This document shows positions 47,265-59,629 of a DNA stretch of 64,000 bases, piece by piece. Below the pieces are notes generated by a model. It saw nothing but the letters and a program-made list of their open reading frames with translations. It was not told the origin of the DNA and did not search any database. Each line of letters begins with the position of its first letter. Position 1 is the first letter of the stretch. This stretch comes from Homarus americanus (taxonomy: Eukaryota > Arthropoda > Malacostraca > Decapoda > Nephropidae). A program made the position numbers and the translations under genes. The DNA is taken from the NCBI RefSeq assembly GCF_018991925.1, contig NW_024736071.1, positions 8,657,009-8,721,008 on the forward strand. The letters run 5' to 3'.

Positions 47265-50200
47265 GTGACTTTCACAGTGTGAACCTCTCACAGTGTGAAC
47301 CTCTCACAGTATGAACCTCACAGTGTATATCTCACAGTGAACCTTTCACTGTGAACCTCTCACGGTGTGACCTCTCACAGTGTGAACCTCACAGTGTGAA
47401 CCTTTCCAGTGAATCTCTCACTGTGATCCTCTCAGTGTGAAACTTTCAAGTGTGAACCTCTCACGGTGTGAACCTCTCACATGTGAACCACCCCACAGTG
47501 AGAACCTCACAAGTGAACCTTTCACAGTGTGAATCTCTCACGGTGTGACCCTCTCACAGTGTGAAGCTCTCACGGTGTGAACCTCTCACAGTGTGAACCA
47601 CCCCACAGTGTGAACCTCTCACAGGTGAACCTCTCCTGTGTTAACCTCTCACTGTGGAACTCTCCAGTGTGAACCTCTCACGGTGTGAACTTCTCACGGT
47701 GTGAACCTCTCACAGTGTGAATCTCTCACTGTGTGAACCTCCCACAGTGTGAACCTCTCACGGTGTGAACCTCTCACACTGTGAACCTTTCACAGTGTGA
47801 ACCTCTCACGGTGTGAACCTCTCACAGTGTGAACCTCAGTGTGAACCATTCACAGTGTGAACCTCCTACAGTGTGAACCTCTCACGGTGTGAACCTCTCA
47901 CAGTGAACCTCCAGTCTGAACCCTTTACAGTGAACCTCTCCTGCGTGAACCTCCCAGTGTGAACATCTCACCGTGTGAACCTCTCACAGTGTGAACCTCA
48001 CTGTGTGAACCCCTCAGTGTGAATATCGCTGTGTGAACCTCTCAGTGTGAACCTCTCAAACTTCTCACCGTATGAACTTCTCACAGTGCGAACCTCTCAC
48101 CGTGTGAACCTCTCACAGTGTGAACTTCTCGCAGTGTGAACCTCTCACGGTGTAGACCTCTCACAGTGTGAATCTCCAGTGTGAACCTCTCACAGTGTGA
48201 ACCTCACGTGTGAATCTCACTGTTGAACCTCTCACTGTGTGAACTCTCAGTGTGAACCTCTCACAGTGTGAACCTCTCACAGTGTGAACCTTCAGTGTGA
48301 ACCTCCAGTGTGAACTTCTCGCAGTTTGAACCTCTCACTGTGTGAACCTCCACTTGTGGAGACCCTCTCACAGTGTGAACCTCTCACAGTGTTACTACTC
48401 ACGGTGTGAACCTCTCACAGTGTGAACTCTCTCCTGTGTGAACCCTTCACAGTGTGAACCTCTCACGGTGTGAACCTCTCACCTGTGAACCTTTCACAGT
48501 GAACCTTTCACAGTGTGGACCTCCCTGATGTGCCTCTCATGTGTGAACCTCTCACATGTGAACCTCACTGTGAACCTTTCACAGTGTGAACCCACTGTGT
48601 GAACCTCTCACAGTGTGAACCTCACTGTGTGAACCTCAGTGTGTCCAGTGTGAACCTCTCAACCTCTCACCGTCTGAACTTCTCACAGTGTGAACCTCTC
48701 ACCGTGTGAACCTCTCACGGTGTGAACCTCCCACAGTGTGAACCTCATAGTGTGAACCTCCTACAGTGTGAACCTCTCACGGTGTGAACCTCTCACAGTG
48801 TGAACCTCCCACAGTGTGAGCCTCCGTGTGAGCCTCTACAGTGAACCTCTCACGGTGTGAACCTCTTACAGTGTGAATCTCTCATTGTGTGAACCTCACA
48901 GTGTGAACCTCTCACGGTGTGAACTCTCACAGTGTGGACCTCTCACAGTGTGAACCTTTCAGGTGTGAATCTCTCACGGTGTGACCTCTCACAGTATGAA
49001 CCTCTACAGTGTGAGACCTCTCACGGTGTGAACCTCTCACGGTGTGAACATCTCCAGTGAACCTCTCCGGTGTAGACCTCTCACAGTGTGAACCTCCCAC
49101 AGTGTGGCCTCTCACAGTGTGAATCTCACTTGTGAACTTCAGTGTGAACCTCTCACCATGTAGACCTCTCACAAGTGTGGACCTCCCGCAGTGGAACGAC
49201 ACAGTGTGAATCTCTCATTGTGAACCTTTCACAGTGTGAACCTTCCAGTGTGAACCTTTCACAGTGAACCTCTCACCGTGTGAACCTCCGTGAACCTCAC
49301 AGTGTGAACCTCTCATAGGTGAATTTCACCGTGTGAACCTCCCACTGTGTGAATCTCTCTCAGTGTGAACCTGCACAGTGTGAATCTCTCACTGTGTGAA
49401 CCTTTCACAGTGTGAACCTTTCACAGTGTGCACTCCACCTGTTGAACCTCCCGAGGTGTGAACCTCTCATGGTGTACGCACAGTGTGCCTCCCACAGTGT
49501 GAACTCTCACAGTGTGAATCTCACTGTGCCTTTCACAGTGTGGACCCTTCACCGTGTGAACCTCTCACCGTGTGAACCTCACAGTGTGAACCTTTCACTG
49601 TGTGAACATCCCACTGTGTGAACCTCTCACGTTGTGAACCTTTCACAGTGTGAATCTCTTACTGTGTGAACCTTTCACAGTGTGAACCTCTCACGGTGTG
49701 AACCTCTCACCGTCTGGACCTCTCACAGTGTGAACCTCACAGTGTGAACCTTTCACAGTGTGAAACTTTTACTGTGTGAACATCCCACTGTGTGAACCTC
49801 TCACGGTGTGAACCTCACAGTGTGAACCTTTCCACAGTGAACCTTTCACTGTGTGAACATCCCACTGTGTGAACTCACGGTGTGAACCTCTCACAGTGTG
49901 AATCTCTTACTGTGTGAACTTCAGTGTGAACCTTTCACTGTGTGAACATCCCACTGTCTGAACCTCTCACAGTGGGAGACCTCTACAGTGTGAACTTTTC
50001 ACAGTGTGAAACTTTCACTGTGTGAACATCCCACGTGTGAACCTCTCACGGTGTGAACCTCGGTGTGAACCTCACAGTGTGAACCTTTCACAGTGTGAAC
50101 CTTTCACAGTGTGAACCACTGTGTGAAACTTTCACTGTGTGAACATCCCACTGTGTGACCTCTCACAGTGTGGACCTTTCACAGTGTGGACTTCACTGTG

Positions 50201-50810
50201 TGGACATCCCACTGTGTGAACCTCTCACGGTGTGAACTCTCTCGTGCGCCTCACAGTGTGAACCTTTCACTGTGTAGACATCCACTGTGTGAACTCACAG
50301 TGTGAACCTTCAGTTTGAACCTTTCACAGTGTGAACCTTTCTCTGTGTGAACCTCCCACTGTGGACACTCTCACAGTGTGAACCTCTCCGTGTGAATCTT
50401 ACAATGTGAACCTTTCACTGTGAACCTCCCACAATGTGAACCTCTCACTGTGAACCTCACAGTGTGAACCTCACAGTGTGACCCTTCACTGTGAACCTCT
50501 CACAGTGTGAACTCTTCAGTGTGAACCTCTCACAGTGTGAACCTCTCACTTGCCTTTCACCGTGTGAACTCTCCACAGTGTGCCTCTCACAGTGTGAACC
50601 TCTCGTGTGAACCTTTCTGTGTGAACCTCTCACAGTGTGAACTTCTCAGGTGAGCCTCTCACAGTGTGAACCTCTCAGTGTGACCCTCTCACAGTGTGAA
50701 CCTCTCACAGTGTGAACTTCAGAGTGTGAGCCCTCACTGTGTGAACCTCACACCGTATGAACCTTTCACATGTGAACCTCTCACCGTATAGTCTCTCAGT
50801 GTGAACCTCT
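47265..50810. repeat. 16-bp palindromic minisatellite, block 2
   Basis: The same TCACNGTGTGAACCTC unit as block 1, over 3.5 kb. CACGG, CACAG, CACTG and CACCG versions are interspersed, together with TTTCAC and CCCAC forms. Minus-strand Ser/His/Arg-rich frames are repeat translations. Confidence 0.95.
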
Positions 50811-51480
50811 CACAGTGTGTACCTCTCACTGTGTGCACCTCTCTGGCCTCCCTCACAGCGTTACTTCCTCACTGTGTGCACCTTTCAGTATGAACCTCTC
50901 ACCGTGTGAACCTCTCACAGTGTGTACCTCTCACTGTGTGCACCTCTCTGTGTGCTCTACTGTGTACCTCTCACAGTGTGTACCTCACTGTGTGTACCTC
51001 TCTGTGCACCTGTGTACCTCATTGTGTGCACCTCTCACTGTGTGCACCTTTCAGATGTGCACCTTTCACAGTGTGTACCTCTCCTCTGTGCACCTTTCAC
51101 AGAGTGTACACTCTTACTGTGTGCACCTCTCACAGTGTGCACCTCTCTCATGTGTACCTCTCACTGTGTGCACCTCTCACAGTGTCCTCTCACTGTGTGC
51201 ACCTCTCTAGTGTGTACCTCTCACTGTGTGCACCTCTCACAGTGTGTACCTCTCTGTGTGCACCTCTACAGTGTGTGCCTCTCATGTGGTACCTCTCACT
51301 GTGTGCACCTCTCACAGTGTGTACCTCTCCTGTGTGCACCTCTCACAGTGTGTACCTCTCACAGTGTGTACCTCTCACTTTGTAGCTCTCACAGTGTACC
51401 TCTCCTGTGCCTTTCTCACTGTGTGCACCTTCTAGTGTGTACCTCTCACTGTGTGAACCTCACAGTGTGAACCTTTCCAG
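50811..51480. repeat. Variant 16-bp array with a 32-bp dimer
   Basis: AACC is replaced by TACC and CACC: GTGTACCTCTCACTGTGTGC followed by ACCTCTCACA. TGTAC and TGCAC forms tend to alternate, giving a 32-bp dimer. Frames of 130-180 residues are repeat translations. Confidence 0.9.
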
Positions 51481-51704
51481 TTTTTGAACCTCACACACGC
51501 ACACACACATCCTACTGTCGCTATATGTTTACTCACAGGACTCATGGCCCTTCAGGCACTTGCGTCTTTAATGCATGAGGCACGAAGGCAAGCATGAACT
51601 CCGCATGCTTCCCTGTTGGATGTAAACGCCTTTGTGCTTCTCCTTGCATGGATGCAAAGTGGTGCCCAATAAACTAGCCCTCGCGTGGCAGATATGAAAA
51701 TTTT
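51481..51704. other. About 200-bp complex insert in the 16-bp array
   Basis: It starts with a short CA run and contains CTTGCGTCTTTAATGCATGA and other non-repeat sequence. The 16-bp units resume at about 51705 with CATTGTAAACCTTTCATGG. It looks like an inserted fragment, but I do not recognise it. Confidence 0.5.
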
Positions 51705-51770
51705 CACATTGTAAACCTTTCATGGTGTGAACCTCCCATAGTGTGATCCTTTCACAGTGTGAATCTCGTC
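51705..51770. repeat. 16-bp array remnant
   Basis: Four diverged units (GTGTGAACCTCCCATAG and similar) end the satellite cluster. Confidence 0.8.
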
Positions 51771-53384
51771 AGGAGCTAGTGACTCGCACTACAAAGAAGA
51801 CATAGTAATACGAGCAGAGAAATCCGTCTGGTGTTCTCTTTAAACCAACAATATTTTCACTCTGTCGATGCCAAGGTCAGACCATGGTAGATATTATGTC
51901 AGACTTTCGTACGCCCGCATATACCTGCAATGAGCTCTTCTACGACACAAGCAATAGTCAAACAATCACAACAGTGGTGACAAACACAGTCTACGTCAGG
52001 CTTTATCATCATATAATATCAAGCAATATACTAAATGTGTCGTCTTCCATAACATATTGATCAGTACCAAAACATAAACTTTATTCAGTAATATGAACAA
52101 AATACAGATTTAATGTAATGAGTAATACAATTCACACACACAAAAAAAAAAGAACTTGTGTGTGATATTAGCTTGGTGACAGATTTTGTGAGACGAGAAA
52201 ACATTAGTAAGTGGAAGGATGAATAAGAAGTAGCTCAGGCAGGTGTGTTCGTCCTGGTGCCACCATTATTGGGAGTGATGACCCGCGCCGACGACTCCGG
52301 TAAATAGGTGGGCCTCCTCCATTAGCACCTTCAGCCATAATAAACCTGAGTCATAATTCACCTGGAGAATCTGAACGAAATGTTTTATGGATGTAATATT
52401 TTAGCCTTGTTTTTTTTTTTATAATTATTGGATGATTTTAATGTATTGGTTGTTTTCTTTCCTCTCCACTCTCTCTCCTTATATATCCGTCACAAATATT
52501 TTACGAAGCACACGCAAATAGCATAATAAATAAAACTCTCAAGGAAATGGAGACTCAATATTCAAATATTCGATTGCATTTCAGACCACGTTCAGGGACG
52601 CTCGAGTATAGTTGGTCATGAACACGCAGTACGAAAACTCTGATCTTGCCCATTTGTCGTCTGAGTTTTACATACACATATCGTTTAGAAATTATAATCA
52701 TAATATACTCTGTGTTTGATAATTGGGTATAGTTACTGAATTAGACCTCCCAGATTATTTCAGCTGGGGGAGAGGAGGTTTAGGTTAGGTTAGCTAGGTC
52801 AGTTTAGGTTATGTTAGGTATAAAATCTGTCTCTATACTCTTTAGAAGGCAAAGTAGCCTTAATGCATTTTATTATAGTTAACGAAAGACGATTTGTTCA
52901 GGGTTAATCACCAGGTGAAATAAACGGGAGTATCTATTCATTCGGTGATCCATTAAAACTATATGTATAGTCATCACATTACACAGGACATTACAATACA
53001 AACAAATTCAGTGAAAATGTAAAATAAGGATATATGCAATTGTAAACAAGTGAACTATCCTCCAACTTACGGAACAGCACGATTTAATGGTCGGGGTTTA
53101 CGAGCAAGTAAGACGTTCGTGAGAAATATGTATAAGAAATTGGTTCAGTGTCATGAACAAGACATGATAACAAGAGATAATGCTGGACCTTGAGTTGTTA
53201 TAAGACTTTATTGTTTCTGGTAGACGTGTTACCTGTGTGTGTGTGTGTTTCATGAGGACTGTTGTTGTCTTGTAGTGTTAGTAATATATCTTGACTCGAC
53301 TAGTTATCTGTCTGAAGGAAGTTGGTGACTTGCGGTGGTGTGAGTGACACTGAGGAGACTGAGTGACTTGGGGTGACGATGAGC
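51771..53384. other. AT-rich non-genic DNA
   Basis: No recognisable gene. A degenerate TTAGG-like stretch lies at 52776-52820. Confidence 0.55.
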
Positions 53385-53700
53385 GGCGTAGGTAACACGA
53401 TTAAGGTTGATGACGGAAAGTGACGTGTGGTGATGGAGTGACGGAAGGTAACACTGACTGACGTGGGTGATGGAGAGGACGTGTCGTGACGAGTGACGTG
53501 AAGGTAACACTGACTGACGTGGGGTGATGGAGAGTGACATGTCGTACGAGTGACGTGAAGGTAACACTAACTGACGTGGGGTGATGCAGAGGACGGGAAA
53601 TGACGATGAGTGACGAAGATAACGCTGACTGAGGTGGTGTGACTTGGAAGTGACGTGGGGTGACGGAAAGAGATAGTGACTGGTATAGAGACCTCGTGTC
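53385..53700. repeat. 56-57-bp tandem repeat
   Basis: AAGGTAACACTGACTGACGT recurs at 53445, 53501 and 53558, joined by TGACG-rich linkers; about five units including diverged ends. The minus frame over it is a repeat translation. Confidence 0.88.
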
Positions 53701-53803
53701 CGCCCCGTCACACTACACACTTGCATGATAAACTTACACAAAATAAGAACATATAACTATATAATATTTATCAGGGAGATGTAACACCCGTCATGGGAAA
53801 TAC

Positions 53804-53805
<2 letters not shown>

Positions 53806-53864
<59 letters not shown>

Positions 53865-53984
53865 ATATTTATGTATGTTTATATAAATTTTCGTGCTTGT
53901 TTGCGAAAGAATTTGTGATCGAGTGTTTGGGAGAACACTTGACTCACACTTCCTCGTATTATGTTCACATAATAGAGAGAGAGA

Positions 53985-54034
<50 letters not shown>
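53806..54034. repeat. (GT)n and (GA)n microsatellites
   Basis: GT at 53806-53863 and GA at about 53973-54034, separated by about 110 bases of unique DNA. Confidence 0.95.
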
Positions 54035-54040
<6 letters not shown>

Positions 54041-55327
54041 AAACAAAAGAGAAATAGGAAGAAGAGGATATATGGAATGTAGATAAATAGGGAAGTAAAT
54101 AGATAAAACACAAACCATCCTCAATCAATCAGACAAACTACATTCTGTCGATAAATTTAATCATTAATACTTTCACACTTATTCACCCAATATTTTCCTG
54201 TCTCAGTTTGCCATACTTTCTTTCACCTTACTCCTGTAGATCAAACTATCGTGAAAGTTAAAAGGAAAGTCACAGTGTTGGTTTCAAGTCAGAGGTCTCG
54301 GTTGTCCGCAGAGATTTTAAAACTTCGAGACAAGCAGCATTGACTGACACTACAAGGGATCCAACTGAATAATACATCATTGTAAATGGAACATGAGCAC
54401 ACATACACACACCTGGTATGTACCTTCAGTTCCTGTGTGTGTGTGTGGTGTTCGCGACACCTAATGTACACCTCCAAATTGAACATGTGTCTTTGTTGTC
54501 TGTATGCACAAGAATATATAACCATGTACACTGATTATGGCCAGTGTTCATTGTTCATGTACAGTTATCACTTTAAAACACCTGTATCTGTCCCTGTACT
54601 GTACTTACCTGCACATGTATACCTATATATATATACCAGCATCTGTAACTGCAGTGTTATCATCATTCTTTGTATGTCTGCAGCTGTGACGTGACCTGAA
54701 CTATGAACAGGTTTTTAACGCTCCTCGGGTCAACAGTATCTATAATTATTTTTTTTTTATCTGAATAAGAACTTCATTATTGCTTCTGATTTGATGAAAT
54801 AAAACTAAATGAAATGGAGTGATCAGATCCGTGTGTAGAGCAAGATCAGTTGAGTGCAAATTGAGAGTTATCTTACTTCTTATCACATAACAACGCCTGA
54901 ATAAACTGCTAAAATTTCAATCTCTATCCATTCTTTCACACACACACATATATTACCAACTCCTCATTCTCTTAATTTTTGTTTATATTCACCATTAACT
55001 CTCTCTAAAATCGAATTTATTATTACAATTCACCAGTAAATTCTCCTTATAAATAAAATTTCCTACTATCTCATTGATGATGTTTCACTGTAGTCAGTAA
55101 ATACATGTCACCAGCTAGGTCCCTCTACAGTCAACACGTAAGGGGTTGAAGAGGCCCAAAGTGAAGAGCACAAGCGACTCCTTCGTATTAATGAGGAAGA
55201 CTGTGTTCTATGTCTTAAACTGCTGCTCAGTTCTGGTGACCCCTCAAGTACCTCTAATTAGTTGGGGTCAAGAGGCTTCTCGTCCAGGACACCAGGGGTT
55301 TCCTACACACACACACACACACACACA

Positions 55328-55360
<33 letters not shown>

Positions 55361-58002
55361 TTTCTAAAGAGGTTTGCTTCCTACTCTCTCTCTCTCTTTT
55401 ACTCTTTGTCTCTGTCTCAGGCTGCCTACTTTTCTTCTCGCTGCCTGAGGACTAAAACCCTCTTCACTTCCTTCATAGAGAGGATACTTACGGAGAGTGT
55501 GGAAAGATCGCATTTTAATTCTTCTTTCAAACGGCTATTATTCGAAAAATTACATTATTTAAGTAAGAGTAGGTTAGATTGCTTAAAACTGGAATGGGTT
55601 AAGTATGTAAAATAGCTTAGATTTGGTTAGTTTAGGTTAAGTAAGTTCAGTTTAGGTTTGAATAATGTTAGGAATGCTAATTTAAGCTGGTTGATTGTTC
55701 AGTAATGCGATATCCTGAAACATCTTAAATCAGATAGATAAGTAGTGAATACACAACTACGTTTTCTGGTAATAGTTGCCTTTTTACCTTGACAGATGTG
55801 CCACGAATGGAGAGCGACAGATGTGGATACGCGCAGTGAACATAACGTACTTGCAAGGTATGTAAGGTGTTTGGTTATCAGGTGCGTTTTATATCTTATC
55901 AGGTGTGTTATTTGTTCCAAGTGCGCCTGTTACAGCCGAACAGGTGTGCCACCCATTTAGCTTGAGGGGAGTGCCACGTGCAGATCTTGTCAGGTTTGTC
56001 ACTTGCTTCTGGTATAGTGCTTGACAGGTGCCACGTGCAGCTTTGACAGATGTGCTACATAAAATCTCTCAACGGGTGTTCCACATGTGGAGTGAGTGTG
56101 ACGGATGCGCCACGTGTACCGTTTGACAGTTGTGCGCCACGTGCGGTGCCTGACAGGTGTTTCACATTGAGGTGCAGCGGCATGTGAGGAACCCCGTTAA
56201 CACAACCCCAAGAACCTCTGAGAAACAATGATCGTATCAACACAGACACTATAATAGCAACAACTACTACAATAACAACATTACCTAACCACAACAACAA
56301 CAAACACATTCGCTTTGCGATAAATCGGAAGTTGTTCCTTGACGCCCTGTTTTGGTTTGTATTCCCCCGTCATTCCGTAAAAAAAGATACATTTTGAAGG
56401 AGAAGATGGAGGAGGAGGAGGAGGAGAGTGGAGTACGTACGCGAGACTTGACAACACACTGGTGGGGGGGACGTTTTTCCAGGGAATCGCTTATATTTTC
56501 ATGTTCTGTTACACGTGCTTTAAATTAATGATGAAAAATAGGCTCAAAAACACGAAAACTAATTAACTGATCATCACACAAATTGGAACATCAATTAGTA
56601 TTGTTTTGGAAAGCCAAAATGCCGAAACAAAATTATCAAGACGGGCTGCGAGTTTCGTTATTCCACAAGTGCTGATGTGACGGCTCGAAATTTAATTAAC
56701 TGATAACACTTAGAGCATTGATTAGTACGGCTCTTTGAGACCGAAATACTGAAATTAATGTACTTGATGAGAGACGAAGGGCCGTTGCTGGTGCTGCTGG
56801 AGTTGGTTTAGCCCTGCGCCCACTGCTTGATAACCCATCATCAACTGACTGGCGGACAGGTGAGACATACACACGGGCACTCTTGATTAACCCGTTATAA
56901 TGTACTAGAAACACACCAAACCACACACACACACACCACAGAGACGCTCCTGTTGGCTCACCTTCCTTTTGGTGTTCTTATTGATTGTCGTCATGAACTG
57001 GTATACTGATAACCACATACTTTTCGTTGTTGTACGCGCGTCGTGGTTACAAACGTCTCTGACACACACTACGTTGTTTTTACGATGGTTCCACTGATAA
57101 GATGGAGGCCTGTCTGCCTTCTGTTTAATAGATTTTGATAATGATAATAATGATGATAATAATATTGATAATAATCCCAGTTGGGAAGAGAGCGTCTAGT
57201 ATATCATAAATGTTGGCTGTACCAGAAATGAATGAAATGGTCGGGATGGCAAAAATACGAACGTAAATAGATAAATAAATAATTGAACAGCCTGACGAAT
57301 AATTAATAAAATTGGATGTACATTATAATGGAATAATTTAATTGAAATAAGGTGTAGAGAGACACTGACCGTAGCAAAGTGTTCTATTTCTGTGTTACCA
57401 GTATCAGTGGACTCATGCGTTCTGGGGACGTGGGGGTAAAACAAGGGTGGAAGCAATTTTTTGTTATATAATTTACTTGGTAGATTGGACACGACTGGTA
57501 AAATAACACTGGGTAGACAGAAAGGTGAAATGAACTTAGTGATTTTACATGTTCAAATGTCAAAGGTGTTGAGTGTTAGAGTGGCTAGGAAGAACATTAA
57601 AGGGTATGTATAATGATGAGAACAATTATATCAGCTTTGTTAACAGGAAAATAATGACAGCTTACTAGTTAAAGTATGTATATAAACATATTGTGAGACA
57701 ATATAATGGTAATTAATTATTTGTAAACTGTAACAGAATTACGTCATAAACCAACACAAGGTCTTCAATTTATAAACTCAGACACGTCATATATGAATAC
57801 TAGGTGAAGTTATAAGAAGGTATCTAACCACCTAATTTTACTTAATATACAAAAATCATTAAAATGACCTCGGGGGGACCCACTTGTAAGTCGGCAATGA
57901 GTCCTGACTCAGGTGGAATTGAGTTTAACGAAGGAATCTTTAAGAAAAGGATAATTTCTTTGGAACATTCTTTTCTTATCACGAAAAAAAATTCTAATGT
58001 AA

Positions 58003-58006
<4 letters not shown>
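54035..58006. other. Mostly unique, AT-rich DNA without a recognised gene
   Basis: It contains (CA)n then (CT)n at 55301-55353 and a degenerate GACAGGTGTGCCACGTGCAG-type repeat at about 55790-56165. There are also a CAA-rich stretch near 56255-56305, a short GGA run near 56410 and a GATAAT-rich stretch near 57135-57175. Several 70-117 residue frames have no known motif; they may be chance. Confidence 0.55.

Positions 58007-58089
<83 letters not shown>
58007..58089. repeat. (CA)n microsatellite = (TG)n tail of the adjacent retroelement
   Basis: An uninterrupted CA run directly abutting the 3' untranslated end of the minus-strand element. In sense it is a (TG)n tail. The sister copy at 31.7 kb also passes from its 3' untranslated region into TGTGTG. 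Confidence 0.85.
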
Positions 58090-58092
<3 letters not shown>

Positions 58093-58149
58093 CACTTTAG
58101 CTGTCACTCGGAAACGAATATGACGACCATCCAGCTATGATAGAATGAT

Positions 58150-58745
58150 ATGAGTTATTAAGGATGTCATTCCGTTGGTGAGCTCTGATGTGACTGGAGA
58201 GGCCCATACGGGACTGGCTGGGCGTCCACAGATGTTGCACGGAGGGCTACATCTATTGTGGGAGGGCGGAGAAAGGTCTTCCGGCGCTGGCACTTCTCTC
58301 TTGATATGCAGCCGGGCTAACTTCGAAAGTATTGACACCTTTCGTGTGATGCTCCCCCAGCTGTTACGGTGGAGGATCGTCTCCCAGGTGAGGGGTCGAT
58401 TTGGCACTTTTCAGGTTTGACTTAAGACTATAGTTATACCTTTCCAGTTGCCTGCCAGCGTTCTGTTTACTTACCGCTGGTGATGTAAGTAGTTGCTTTG
58501 GCAGTCTACTGTCATCTGTGGTAACATGGCCAGTCCAGTGTAGTTGTTCGGATAAGTACCTCAATGCTCTTATAGTTGGTGTCGCTCAATACTGCCATTT
58601 GTTCTCTTGTCTGCCCAGCGAACTCGGAGGATGGAACGTAGACTACGTTGGTGAAAGTTTTCGCGCCTTGAGGTGCCTCCTGTATGTGACCCATGTCTCG
58701 CTGCGTTGTATAGCAGGGTGGGGAGGACCATTGCTCAATGTACAC
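58150..58745 (-). pseudogene. RT C-terminal arm and Cys/His tail
   Basis: 58745-58512 has the SETWVTY-equivalent block in another frame, then EQMAVLSDTNYKSIEVLI. 58564-58364 has QLHWTGHVTTDDSRLPKQLL (family consensus R-x-W-x-G-H-V-x-R-M-D-D-x-R-x-P-K-Q) and YNYSLKSNLKSA. 58407-58135 ends with CNICGRPASPVWASPV, the damaged version of the C..CGR.C finger intact at 31.55-31.63 kb. Confidence 0.85.
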
Positions 58746-59040
58746 AAACTTTTAGTGAGTCTTTCAATGGATTGGGATGCACGTCTGATCCGATGTTGAA
58801 TTTTCATTGATGTCCACGGTGGAGGGGGAGTCGAGAAACTGAAAGTGGTAACATTAGAGAGTAGTAAATTATTAAGATGGATGAATTGTAGAGGTGTAGC
58901 TGAATCAGCAGGCGAATAGAATGTAAGTCTTGCGACATTCACCTCAAGGCCGAAGTGCACATACGCTATGAGTGTTCAGGATCTCCTGTAGGTTGCGTTC
59001 AGTGTGAGCTACGAGGTCAGGTAATCTGCATACTGAAGTT
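58643..59040 (-). pseudogene. RT motif C remnant and thumb
   Basis: At 59032-59021 the sense strand reads Y-A-D-Y where Y-A-D-D is expected. Restoring frame immediately afterwards gives P-D-L-V-A-H-T-E-R-N-L-Q-E-I-L, so an indel lies inside the catalytic box. 58960-58643 continues with HFGLEVNVARLTFYSPADS, RIRRASQSIERLTKSLCTLS and RSETWVTYRRHLKA, all standard thumb blocks of the family. Confidence 0.8.
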
Positions 59041-59210
59041 CAGGAAACGAATGCTGACACCTTTGTTCCTGCCTGGAGTCGTTTACATTGAAAAAGACGC
59101 TTCATCCAGTACTGGATGTCAACCCTGCCATCTAAATTGGCGCTGGTACAAGTAACAAAGGCAGCCAAGAAAATGGGGAAAAAAGTGTAGTGCCAGTACA
59201 CATCCTTGTT

Positions 59211-59629
59211 TTACCCTGTTGTTTGGACGGGGAATAACCACGTCAGGTGCCATTGTACAGGACACTGCCGTTCGCGCCATCGTGGCGATGAATTTTGGTG
59301 AGCAGCAACGGCTGAGGGTCCGCCAGAGGGCTTCCCTGTTGACCGAGTCGAAGGCCTTGGTAGGTTCATAGGCTGCGAACAGGTCACGACGCTGTTCTCT
59401 GCACTTTTCCCAGTAGACAGCAAGCGAGATCCCGCGGTAGTTGTCTGAGTTTGACCGGTCTCCTTGTTCTTATAAATATTGACGACGGAAGAGTGTTTAA
59501 GAGCTTGGGGGATTTCCTTCCTTCATATATTCTCCAGGGAGAGTGGAGACAGCTGGTACAGAGGTTCTCCTGCTTTATACACCCTGGCTGGGATTCCATC
59601 AGGACCTGAGGCTTTGTTGTTATTTTCAT
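59211..59629 (-). pseudogene. Reverse transcriptase fingers and palm (motif A)
   Basis: 59629-59384 preserves the D-G-I-P block (as MESQPGCIK), then LRQLPRDLACCLLGKV, a mutated N-Y-R-G-I-S-L-L-S. 59423-59211 preserves a frameshifted R-D-L-F-A-A-x-V-D-L-T-K-A-F-D-S-V-N-R (seen as LPRPSTRSTGKPSGGP in the available frame) and the LFPVQTTG entry to motif B. Assignment rests on the order of blocks, not on an intact frame. Confidence 0.7.

Noticed and set aside
44190..50810. Bacterial CRP-like sites (TGTGA-N-TCACA)
   Set aside because: The resemblance comes from a short palindromic satellite unit in eukaryotic DNA.
50815..51470. Cys-rich frames of 131-182 residues resembling secreted Cys-repeat proteins
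   Set aside because: They translate the 16-bp satellite variant in overlapping frames; there is no signal peptide or conserved spacing independent of the DNA unit.
53807..54082. Arg/Glu-rich charged coiled-coil-like frame
   Set aside because: It spans (GT)n and (GA)n microsatellites and is their translation.
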